A stretch of DNA of 64,000 bases. It comes from Brevibacillus brevis (GTDB taxonomy: Bacteria; Bacillota; Bacilli; Brevibacillales; Brevibacillaceae). Shown piece after piece: positions 58,372 through 64,000 of the stretch (within the stretch, counting starts at the first letter, position 1; each line of letters begins with the position of its first letter). The stretch lies in the NCBI RefSeq assembly GCF_001039275.2, contig NZ_CP030117.1, forward strand, positions 3,596,001 to 3,660,000, in the 5' to 3' direction. The position numbers and the translations under genes were made by a program. The notes beneath the pieces were generated by a model. The model worked only from the letters and a program-made list of their open reading frames with translations, ran no database searches and was not told the origin of the DNA.

Positions 58372-58569
58372 TTACTGTTTTGGCTTATTTTCTTCAAGGT
58401 CTTCCACATAACGGATGGAATCCAAATTTGCTCTCAATGAAAGCTTAACGGCGTCAATGTACTTTTGGCGCAATGCTTTTTGTTCGAGCTTTTCCTCTTC
58501 GGTCAAACCTTCTTCGCGAGATTTTTTGACCAATTCGTTAATGCGTTTAATTTCTGCGTCAGATACCAC
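58372..58569 (-). CDS. ynzC: DUF896 family protein (YnzC)
   Basis: 65 residues. MVSDAEIKRINELVKKSREEGLT and QKALRQKYIDAVK are the family signature; the helical hairpin of the SOS-linked YnzC is full length. In Bacillus subtilis ynzC belongs to the LexA-controlled yneA-yneB-ynzC operon. Here yneB is missing and yneA sits just upstream on the same strand. Confidence 0.9.
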   Translation of the reverse strand: MVSDAEIKRINELVKKSREEGLTEEEKLEQKALRQKYIDAVKLSLRANLDSIRYVEDLEENKPKQ

Positions 58570-58645
58570 TGCTGGTTCCTCCCACTCTGTAGTAGTGCCG
58601 CTTCATTATACCACATTCGAATGATCCCGCAAGACAGCCGAACAC

Positions 58646-58984
58646 TTACGGAGTTTCAGGAAGGATGAGAGTCTGACCTGGATAAATCCTGTTGCTCTCT
58701 AAACCGTTCGCATCTTTAATCTCTATTATATAGTCGCGAACATCCATATGCGGATCTGGATTGTATTGAACAGCTAATGACCATAGGCTATCTCCAGATT
58801 GTACGGTTACTTCTATACCTTGTGGCTCCTCTATTGGCGAAGAAGCAAACACTAGTTCGGTCAACAAATAAAAAAAGAGAGTAAATGTAATAAGAAACAA
58901 GAGAGCTTGTCCTCTCGTGATACCAAAACGAACACGGCGTTCTTCTTTTTTCTCGAAACGATTACGAACAGTCGATGAATTCAT
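58646..58984 (-). CDS. yneA: SOS cell-division inhibitor YneA
   Basis: 112 residues from the ATG at 58984 (GAGGAGG 8 nt upstream; the open frame to 59047 has no ribosome site). One membrane helix (ALLFLITFTLFFYLLTELVF) follows a basic cytoplasmic N-terminus. A LysM domain follows outside: VQSGDSLWSLAVQYNP and NRIYPGQTLILPE. YneA delays septation after DNA damage. The promoter contains a LexA box in its spacer. Confidence 0.92.
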   Translation of the reverse strand: MNSSTVRNRFEKKEERRVRFGITRGQALLFLITFTLFFYLLTELVFASSPIEEPQGIEVTVQSGDSLWSLAVQYNPDPHMDVRDYIIEIKDANGLESNRIYPGQTLILPETP

Positions 58985-59000
58985 AATAATGGCCTCCTCA

Positions 59001-59014
59001 CAAACATACGTTCT
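59001..59014. promoter_or_regulatory. LexA (SOS) box in the yneA leader
   Basis: CAAACATACGTTCT; reverse complement AGAACGTATGTTTG, matching CGAACRNRYGTTYG except the first base. It lies 17-30 nt upstream of the yneA start codon. Confidence 0.7.
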
Positions 59015-59030
59015 GATCACTTGTAACCTC

Positions 59031-59060
59031 ATAATAAATGAGAACATATGTTCATGTCAA
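59031..59060 (-). promoter_or_regulatory. Promoter of yneA
   Basis: Minus strand: TTGACA (59055-59060), 18-nt spacer, TATTAT (59031-59036). Confidence 0.8.
59041..59054. promoter_or_regulatory. LexA box within the yneA promoter spacer
   Basis: AGAACATATGTTCA: perfect GAAC-N4-GTTC core. It sits between the -35 and -10 of the yneA promoter. Confidence 0.88.
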
Positions 59061-59068
59061 CAAAGAAT

Positions 59069-59082
59069 CGAACTTATGTTTG
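59069..59082. promoter_or_regulatory. LexA box overlapping the lexA -35
   Basis: CGAACTTATGTTTG: matches the consensus except one of the central positions. Confidence 0.82.
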
Positions 59083-59108
59083 TCGAACGCAAGCTCCCAT
59101 GGTATAAT
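59080..59108 (+). promoter_or_regulatory. Promoter of lexA
   Basis: TTGTCG (59080-59085), exactly 17-nt spacer, TATAAT (59103-59108). Confidence 0.8.
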
Positions 59109-59111
59109 ATA

Positions 59112-59125
59112 GGAAAATATGTTCG
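59112..59125. promoter_or_regulatory. LexA box downstream of the lexA -10
   Basis: GGAAAATATGTTCG: one half-site perfect (GTTCG), the other with GAAA in place of GAAC. Confidence 0.65.
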
Positions 59126-59146
59126 AGAAATCAGGGGTGTCTTTCT

Positions 59147-59770
59147 ATGTCAAAATTATCGAGTAGACAACAAGCCATCATCGAGTTCATACGAAAGGAA
59201 GTTCGTGATAAAGGATATCCGCCATCTGTACGTGAAATCGGAGAGGCTGTTGGACTAGCTTCCAGCTCAACGGTACATGGGCATTTGGCACGCTTAGAGA
59301 AAAAAGGCCTCATTCGTCGAGATCCTACCAAACCTCGCGCCATCGAATTGCTATCCGATGAAGATCGTTTTCAAGACAATTTCGAAGACTCTGTCGTCCG
59401 TGTGCCAGTAATCGGAAAAGTAACCGCTGGACAACCGATTACTGCCATTGAGGATGTGGAAGAATACTTCCCTCTTCCAGACAATATCGTGACTTCTGAC
59501 AAGGTTTATATGCTGCGCGTCTCCGGGAACAGTATGATTGATGCCGGAATTCTCGACGGAGATTACGTAATCGTTCGCCAACAGCACGTAGCAAACAATG
59601 GTGACATTGTCGTAGCGATGACAGAAGAAGACGAAGCGACCGTCAAAAGATTTTTCAAAGAGAAGAACCACTTCCGTCTCCAACCTGAAAATGCCACGAT
59701 GGAACCGATCATTCTGGAGCATGTCACCATTCTCGGTAAAGTCATCGGTGTTTATCGACTCATTCACTAG
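59147..59770 (+). CDS. lexA: SOS repressor LexA
   Basis: 207 residues. The N-terminal winged helix is [13 protein letters not shown] and [18 protein letters not shown]. The Ala-Gly cleavage site is in VTAGQPI, the catalytic serine in [10 protein letters not shown] and the lysine in ATVKRF. It represses SOS genes and autocleaves with RecA filaments. Divergent from yneA, with four boxes in between. AGGGGTG lies 9 nt before the ATG. Confidence 0.97.
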   Translation: MSKLSSRQQAIIEFIRKEVRDKGYPPSVREIGEAVGLASSSTVHGHLARLEKKGLIRRDPTKPRAIELLSDEDRFQDNFEDSVVRVPVIGKVTAGQPITAIEDVEEYFPLPDNIVTSDKVYMLRVSGNSMIDAGILDGDYVIVRQQHVANNGDIVVAMTEEDEATVKRFFKEKNHFRLQPENATMEPIILEHVTILGKVIGVYRLIH

Positions 59771-59781
59771 TTTCCACGTAA

Positions 59782-59807
59782 AAAAGGACAGCCTCGGCTG
59801 TCCTTTT
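59782..59807. terminator. Bidirectional terminator between lexA and DUF456
   Basis: A perfect 12-bp stem AAAAGGACAGCC / GGCTGTCCTTTT with a 2-nt centre. Confidence 0.9.
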
Positions 59808-59820
59808 CGTTTTCTATATG

Positions 59821-60306
59821 TTATCTGGCGACAAAAAACCAGATGATCATCGTAACTTGCAAGATGACTTTTACGACTGCACTGCCCAAAAATCCGATCA
59901 ATGAACCTACGCCCGCTTTCACTGCTCGCTCCATCGATTGCTTCTGCACCATTAACTCTACAAGAACGACGAATACGAACGGCAAAATCAGCATACCAAA
60001 CGGTGGGAAAACGAAAATCCCAAGAATAATTCCGACCGCCGCAGCAATGGACGACCATTTGGACCCTCCGTACCTTTTCACGAAGTACATGTTCGTCAGT
60101 AAGTCAGCACCGTAAAGCAGAATACTTAGAACGACCATTCCCCACCAAAAGGAGGCCGGCAATCCCGCTCCCGGATCTGCAATGAAAAAGTGATAGAGCA
60201 AGAAGCCCGCCCACAGTAATATCGTATCAGGTAAAACGGGTAAAAAAATTCCTGCGATGCTTAGCAAGAACAATAACACAACCACTACCCACAAAAATAT
60301 TTCCAT
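59821..60306 (-). CDS. DUF456 family membrane protein
   Basis: 161 residues, five to six hydrophobic segments. LSIAGIFLPVLPDTILLWAGFLLY (given in part as IFLPVLPDTILLWAGF), GSKWSSIAAAVGIILGIF and FPPFGMLILPFV are the family pattern. Function unknown; a small-multidrug-like transporter has been suggested only by shape. Monocistronic and convergent with lexA. Confidence 0.88.
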   Translation of the reverse strand: MEIFLWVVVVLLFLLSIAGIFLPVLPDTILLWAGFLLYHFFIADPGAGLPASFWWGMVVLSILLYGADLLTNMYFVKRYGGSKWSSIAAAVGIILGIFVFPPFGMLILPFVFVVLVELMVQKQSMERAVKAGVGSLIGFLGSAVVKVILQVTMIIWFFVAR

Positions 60307-60409
60307 CTACTACACTCCCTTCATCTAGGTATACGAGTGATGACCAATTTCGTTGCGTACTTATTCACTTTTGTCTAAACTATTTTAAAAGAAAGTAGGA
60401 GGTAGTCTC

Positions 60410-61018
60410 ATGAGAAATTGGCATGATCTTTCTTACTTGGGTAGAGGGACGATGCGCCAAAAAGCGGCGTGGGACGCGATACAACAGACCCACATCATGG
60501 AGGTACTATCCGAATTCCGTCCTGTGCTTGCCGGAACCATCCCATTAGATATTGACGTTGTGCAAAGCGATTTGGATATTATTTGCGAGAGTCACGATCT
60601 GGAACAGTTTGAGCAAGCTGTTCGTACAGCGTTTGGATGCTTTCCCGGATTTGAAGTGACACACCTAGATGTAAAAACTACTCCTACGTGCGTAATCTCG
60701 TTTTTCACAGCTGACTTTTGGTTTGAATTGTTTGCTCAACCGGTAGCTGTCGAAAAGCAAAATGCCTATCGTCATATGGACATCGAAGCACGATTGCTAG
60801 ACATAGGAGGCGTGCATGCGTACCAACATATCAGAGCTCTGAAGCAAAACGGCATCAAAACAGAGCCTGCATTTGCTCGATACTTTCATATTCCGGGTGA
60901 TGATCCATACGAGGCTTTGTTGCAATTAGAGTCGTTAACCGAACAGGAATTACGACAAAGAGTTCAGGTCCTACGAAAGGATTCATCTTCAAACAATGAG
61001 TCGATCTCTACTTCTTGA
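60410..61018 (+). CDS. DUF4269 family, nucleotidyltransferase-like
   Basis: 202 residues, AGGAGG 6 nt before the ATG. LAGTIPLDIDVVQSDLDIICE contains the G-T-x-D-x2-x-SDLD pattern of nucleotidyltransferase-fold proteins, with aspartates that may bind metal. HMDIEARLL and EPAFARYFHIPGDDPYEALL complete the DUF4269 family signature. Its role is unknown. The last 55 nt overlap the convergent SRAP gene. Confidence 0.82.
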   Translation: MRNWHDLSYLGRGTMRQKAAWDAIQQTHIMEVLSEFRPVLAGTIPLDIDVVQSDLDIICESHDLEQFEQAVRTAFGCFPGFEVTHLDVKTTPTCVISFFTADFWFELFAQPVAVEKQNAYRHMDIEARLLDIGGVHAYQHIRALKQNGIKTEPAFARYFHIPGDDPYEALLQLESLTEQELRQRVQVLRKDSSSNNESISTS

Positions 61019-61671
61019 ATGCAGGAAGGATCATCATTTTTCGGGCTGCCCACTTTGGTGGATACCGGATACACCATCATCTCGCTGGAATCATAGGGGG
61101 TAAACAGCGACTGGAGCTGCAACCGATCATACTTCTCTCGATCAAGCCATAAGTCCTCGTCCTCTTTTTTTAAGATGACAGGCATCCGCTCATGTATATT
61201 CTCGATGAGCTCATTTGCCTTTGTTGTAACGATCGTGCAGGTATGTACTTTTTCTCCCTCTTGATTCATCCACGTATCATACAGGCCAGCAAAAGCAAAT
61301 GGTTCCCCGGTTTTCATCATGATCCGCATCGGTTGCTTCCCTGTGATGGCGTTCATCCACTCATAAAAGCTGTCAGCAGGAAGGATGCATCGTTTTCGGG
61401 CAAAAAGCTGTTTGAATGCGGGCTTTTCATTTAATGTCTCGCAACGCGCATTGATCATTTTGTAGCTGCTCTTCTCATCGGCAGCCCAGGACGGCACTAA
61501 CCCCCATCTCAACTGACCCATACGTCGTTCGCCACGATCAGCAATAATCGCTGGAATGAACTGACCTGGTGCAATATTGTACCGTGGCTTTGCATCAAAT
61601 GGAATGACTTCGATTTGGAATCGTTCCTTCCATTTCTCCAAGTTCGTTACGAGAGTAAAACGGCCGCACAT
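60964..61671 (-). CDS. SOS response-associated peptidase (SRAP; HMCES/YedK)
   Basis: 235 residues from the ATG at 61671 (GAGGGG upstream). The catalytic Cys2 in MCGRFTL is exposed after Met removal. Other conserved parts: PRYNIAPGQFIP, RWGLVPSWA, INARCETLNEKPAFK, RCILPADSFYEW, TIVTTKANELIENIHERMPVIL (in part as IHERMPVIL). The enzyme crosslinks to abasic sites in single-stranded DNA and protects them. No LexA box is visible just upstream, although lexA is 1.2 kb away. Confidence 0.93.
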   Translation of the reverse strand: MCGRFTLVTNLEKWKERFQIEVIPFDAKPRYNIAPGQFIPAIIADRGERRMGQLRWGLVPSWAADEKSSYKMINARCETLNEKPAFKQLFARKRCILPADSFYEWMNAITGKQPMRIMMKTGEPFAFAGLYDTWMNQEGEKVHTCTIVTTKANELIENIHERMPVILKKEDEDLWLDREKYDRLQLQSLFTPYDSSEMMVYPVSTKVGSPKNDDPSCIQEVEIDSLFEDESFRRT

Positions 61672-61756
61672 GCTTTTCCCCTCACATCCTTCCATACTGG
61701 ACGTCTGCTCATCCCTTCTATTTTACTGTTTCACCTGATGTGTCATTTCAAACCTT

Positions 61757-62647
61757 TTATGCGTGTGAAGTAAGTGGAAAACGAAAATGTTCTGTCTCCA
61801 TTTTTAACGAGGGACGAACAAATAAGACATCATCCGTCGTTGTCATTAAAGCAGATTGGATTTTCTCATTCTCACTATCCGGCATAAAGTGAAAATGAAT
61901 GATCGTTGTCTCAGCCGTTACCAAATGGGAAATGACCGCTTCTAAATCAACTGGCTTTTTACTTACAAGATCAAATACATGCAGTTGGTCGTCTTTTCGT
62001 TCCAATAAGACAATCACATCCTCCTCCTCGACGTAATAGATCGCATCCCGAAAAACAAGAAGAAAGTAAAACATCAACAGATGCTCGCTATCCTTGACGG
62101 CCAGTCTCGATGAAACGGGGATACGTTTAGCAGCAAACTCCTTCATGACGATAAAATCAGCCTCGTTATCAACATCTAGCTTGCGCAAGACTGATTTTTG
62201 TCCTACTTTCTCTTTTAAATCAGATGCCATTAAGCGAAAACTACTTTCCTGTACTCTCTCAAATCCGAACTTCGGATAAAAATCGAGTACGGTATCATTG
62301 GCATACAAATAAATAAAATCGTATTCCTGCTCACATGTTTCAAGAATATGGTTCATCAATTTCGCTGCCAACCCTTGGTTGCGGTAAGCTGGATGCGTCA
62401 TGACCGTTCCGATCTGAAGTGCCTGATAGTCCTTCCCATTGGATGTCACGATCATCTTACTGGCAGAAGCGTTAGCAATAACCTGATCCCCATCCAAATA
62501 GGAATAGCAGACATAGCTGTCATTCCAGAAGCCCTTGTTATCCCATTCTCTAAAATCGAGCTGAAAGATCTGTTTGGCGAGGTCATGAAAGCTTTCCTTA
62601 TATGTTTTGATATGCTTGTAGTCGCTAATCAATCGATATTCACTCAT
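61757..62647 (-). CDS. GNAT-family acetyltransferase
   Basis: 296 residues from the ATG at 62647 (GGGAGG upstream; in-frame starts up to 62689 are weaker). Motif A is HPAYRNQGLAAKLMNHIL (acetyl-CoA pyrophosphate loop). TVMTHPAYR and YANDTVLDFYPKFGFERV follow. The C-terminal 130 residues, beyond a normal GNAT, form an extra domain. Substrate unknown. Confidence 0.85.
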   Translation of the reverse strand: MSEYRLISDYKHIKTYKESFHDLAKQIFQLDFREWDNKGFWNDSYVCYSYLDGDQVIANASASKMIVTSNGKDYQALQIGTVMTHPAYRNQGLAAKLMNHILETCEQEYDFIYLYANDTVLDFYPKFGFERVQESSFRLMASDLKEKVGQKSVLRKLDVDNEADFIVMKEFAAKRIPVSSRLAVKDSEHLLMFYFLLVFRDAIYYVEEEDVIVLLERKDDQLHVFDLVSKKPVDLEAVISHLVTAETTIIHFHFMPDSENEKIQSALMTTTDDVLFVRPSLKMETEHFRFPLTSHA

Positions 62648-63164
62648 GTAAAAACCTCCCATTCTGTTGTTTGTGCTGTCTGTTATCATTCATTTCTTTT
62701 CAGCAATCCCTTCTTTCCAATAAAAAAGACCACAAGAAGAATTCTCTTCTCATGGTCAAATTTATCGTTGTAATGAAGATACCTATCCCAAACAGAATAG
62801 ATATCATGCACAAACGTGAAATTTGTTTTGATGAGATATAATGCCTTCTAATCGCTCTTGAAAAAAGGTATAAAAAATAAACCAAGGGCACGCCCTTCAT
62901 GTAACCTTTTCCCATATAAAATTCATTCGAATTTTACTTAGCGATTATCAGTTTCATCATATACAATCAAAACCTCTTTTCACATTAGATACCTTTACTA
63001 TATTGGACTTTCAAAAGGTTGTAAATGAGCATTCCATATCCGCTTACATTTTTGTAAGTATCGTTATACAAAAACGTCATTTTCTTATATAATTACAAAT
63101 ACTCCCTTTCCGAAAAGGGAAAAGGGACACCGTTTTTTAAATGGACCTCGAGGGGGGTGTACCA
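62648..63164. other. AT-rich stretch with a minus-strand hairpin and a plus-strand promoter
   Basis: A terminator-like hairpin at 62728-62757 (GACCATGAGAAGA / TCTTCTTGTGGTC, minus strand, then TTTTTT) overlaps the end of a weak 66-codon ORF. A TATAAT at 63088-63093 (with TTATAC 18 nt upstream) could drive the 63.1-63.6 kb unit. A small hairpin CCCTTT / AAAGGG lies near 63103-63118. Confidence 0.4.
62700..62900 (-). CDS. Possible small membrane protein, 66 residues
   Basis: ATG at 62900 after AAAAGG. One membrane helix (CMISILFGIGIFITTI) between basic segments. Its last third is encoded by the hairpin at 62728-62757, so it may be an accidental frame. Unrecognised. Confidence 0.3.
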   Translation of the reverse strand: MKGVPLVYFLYLFSRAIRRHYISSKQISRLCMISILFGIGIFITTINLTMRREFFLWSFLLERRDC

Positions 63165-63260
63165 ATGGCGAATGCTCTCAATTTGCCACATACCGCAGCG
63201 GCTCATGCAAAGCCTAGAAATAGTGAGGCGATACTTTGCATGAGGTGGTCTTACGTTTAA
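63165..63260 (+). CDS. 31-codon ORF in a hairpin-rich region
   Basis: ATG at 63165 with GGGGGG 7 nt upstream, stop TAA at 63258-63260. It begins MANALNLPHTAAAHAKP and ends ILCMRWSYV; unrecognised. The start codon lies beside a predicted hairpin (TGGCGAA / TTTGCCA) and codons 13-27 span a perfect 11-bp repeat. May be a leader peptide or not translated. Confidence 0.3.
   Translation: MANALNLPHTAAAHAKPRNSEAILCMRWSYV
63202..63244 (+). repeat. Perfect 11-bp inverted repeat
   Basis: CTCATGCAAAG (63202-63212) and CTTTGCATGAG (63234-63244) flank a 21-nt loop with an inner CCT/AGG pair. No T run follows, so it is not a simple terminator. Confidence 0.75.
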
Positions 63261-63349
63261 TCGAATCATCGCCTTCATTTGCGTATCTCATTTCCTATTT
63301 CTTGGCTTTGCCCCTTATTTGCCTATCTATAAATAAGGAGCGAGCAGAA

Positions 63350-63613
63350 ATGAAATGTGTGAAAGCAAATTTAATCCTTCCTGAATCGTTACTTGCAGAA
63401 ATTCAAAAGTACGTGCAAGGAGAAACCATTTATATTCCAAAGACAAAAGTAACCCATCAAAAATGGGGGACGCGCACAGGCGGGAGAAAACTCCTGGATG
63501 AGCGGAATACGGCTATTAAAAGCAGTTTTCGGGCTGGGACGGCTATTTCTCAGTTAGCGGAGGAATACTTTTTGTCTACAGAGACGATTAAAAAAATCGT
63601 GTATACCAAATAG
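63350..63613 (+). CDS. CD3324 family protein, Mor-like HTH
   Basis: 87 residues from the ATG at 63350 (AAGGAG upstream). The family is recognised by KANLILPESLLAEIQKYVQG, TIYIPKTKVTHQKWGTRTGG, RKLLDERN and the HTH-like end AISQLAEEYFLSTETIKKI. Similar to Mor transcription activators; probably binds DNA. Targets unknown. Preceded by about 90 nt containing no gene after the 31-codon ORF and the inverted repeat. Confidence 0.85.
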   Translation: MKCVKANLILPESLLAEIQKYVQGETIYIPKTKVTHQKWGTRTGGRKLLDERNTAIKSSFRAGTAISQLAEEYFLSTETIKKIVYTK

Positions 63614-63622
63614 ACGTTTATT

Positions 63623-63666
63623 AAGCACTGACGACCTTTCCATTCAGGTTGTCAGTGCTTTTTTAT
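63623..63666 (+). terminator. Terminator after the CD3324 gene
   Basis: A 10-bp perfect outer stem AAGCACTGAC / GTCAGTGCTT with inner ACCT/AGGT and TTTTTT. Confidence 0.9.
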
Positions 63667-63770
63667 GGCGAGTTTTTTTGGGAAATGTCCTTTCCCTTTC
63701 TCCTTTCTTGCAAACACACTAAAGTAAAGAGGAACCCACCTTACAAGACAGAAACAGGAGGAACCGCAAC

Positions 63771-64000
63771 ATGGAACCTTTTATCCATACGCATCAGTAT
63801 CACTTCATTAAATCGCGTGTTCAAGCAATCATGAACGCCTATGCGACCAGTACAGATGTCAACGTGATTCGGGCTCGCAAAGAAATTGCCCATGAAGAAA
63901 TCTTTCAGTTGTTCCCGAACATGACAGAAGAACAAAAAGAAATTTTGCATCCGATTGATTCGATTAAAGAAAAGGCAGAAGGAAAGCAGTTTTTGCAGCA
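63771..64000 (+). CDS. N-terminal part of a FusB/FusC-family EF-G-binding protein
   Basis: 76 codons to the window edge. AGGAGG lies 9 nt before the ATG. The start FIHTHQYHFIKSRVQAIMNAY and the following VIRARKEIAHEEIFQLFP resemble the N-terminal helical domain of FusB proteins (IHPHQYNYIRSVI pattern). These bind elongation factor G and, in staphylococci, confer fusidic acid tolerance. The zinc-finger half is outside the window. Confidence 0.72.
   Translation, partial: MEPFIHTHQYHFIKSRVQAIMNAYATSTDVNVIRARKEIAHEEIFQLFPNMTEEQKEILHPIDSIKEKAEGKQFLQ

Noticed and set aside
63120..63250. Cyclic-di-GMP-I riboswitch suggested by GCAAAGCC in the loop region
   Set aside because: Only this octamer fits; the other conserved GEMM core elements and the tetraloop/receptor are missing.

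Overview
The window looks like chromosomal DNA of an endospore-forming, low/mid-GC Bacillota, most probably a Brevibacillus (Paenibacillaceae). The basis is strong AGGAGG-type ribosome sites, frequent TTG and GTG starts, sporulation genes (an SspP-like spore protein, a Spo0E-like phosphatase, a SleB/CwlJ-type cortex hydrolase), Bacillus-type family proteins (YfhH, YtpQ, DUF3900, DUF2515, DUF1292, YnzC), and a hybrid NRPS/PKS. The genus is an inference; no rRNA or tRNA gene is present.

Layout. 1-11351 (minus) is one uninterrupted but partial (runs off the left edge) PKS/NRPS gene. Its order is fatty-acyl-AMP ligase, ACP, ketosynthase, ACP, aminotransferase, C, relic of an A domain, PCP, C, A, PCP, C. 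The front is built like the starter proteins of iturin and mycosubtilin synthetases. The first peptide module has lost its adenylation domain, and the only intact A domain reads as ornithine-specific. 11352-12077 is its gene-free upstream region. 12-20 kb holds housekeeping genes, including parE-parC. 20.2-25.9 kb is a tightly packed five-gene minus-strand operon: ECF sigma factor, membrane-anchored beta-propeller anti-sigma candidate, large exported protein, ABC ATPase, ABC permease. An ECF-type promoter lies directly in front. This is the best candidate here for an undescribed sensing/transport system.

26-45 kb is a patchwork of metabolic, envelope, sporulation and conserved hypothetical genes. 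It includes a Hanks-type kinase, a DEAD-box helicase, an ABC-F protein and an ApeA-like HEPN protein. Several genes of 46-53 codons are easy to miss. 45.6-51.1 kb is the pyruvate dehydrogenase operon pdhA-pdhB-pdhC-lpdA, with a clear sigma-A promoter and a long leader. 51-58 kb carries an esterase, an oligopeptide-binding lipoprotein, a threonine aldolase, the RNA-polymerase-associated motor HelD and a CrcB fluoride channel.

58.3-59.8 kb is the SOS locus: yneA and lexA diverge from a 162-bp region with four LexA-box-like sites and two promoters. 59.8-64 kb has a DUF456 membrane protein, a DUF4269 protein, an SRAP (HMCES/YedK) protein, a GNAT enzyme, an unexplained hairpin-rich stretch with a 31-codon ORF, a CD3324-family protein and the start of a FusB-type EF-G-binding protein. 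Neighbouring units are mostly separated by clear intrinsic terminators, several of them bidirectional. I saw no insertion sequence, prophage or CRISPR array.
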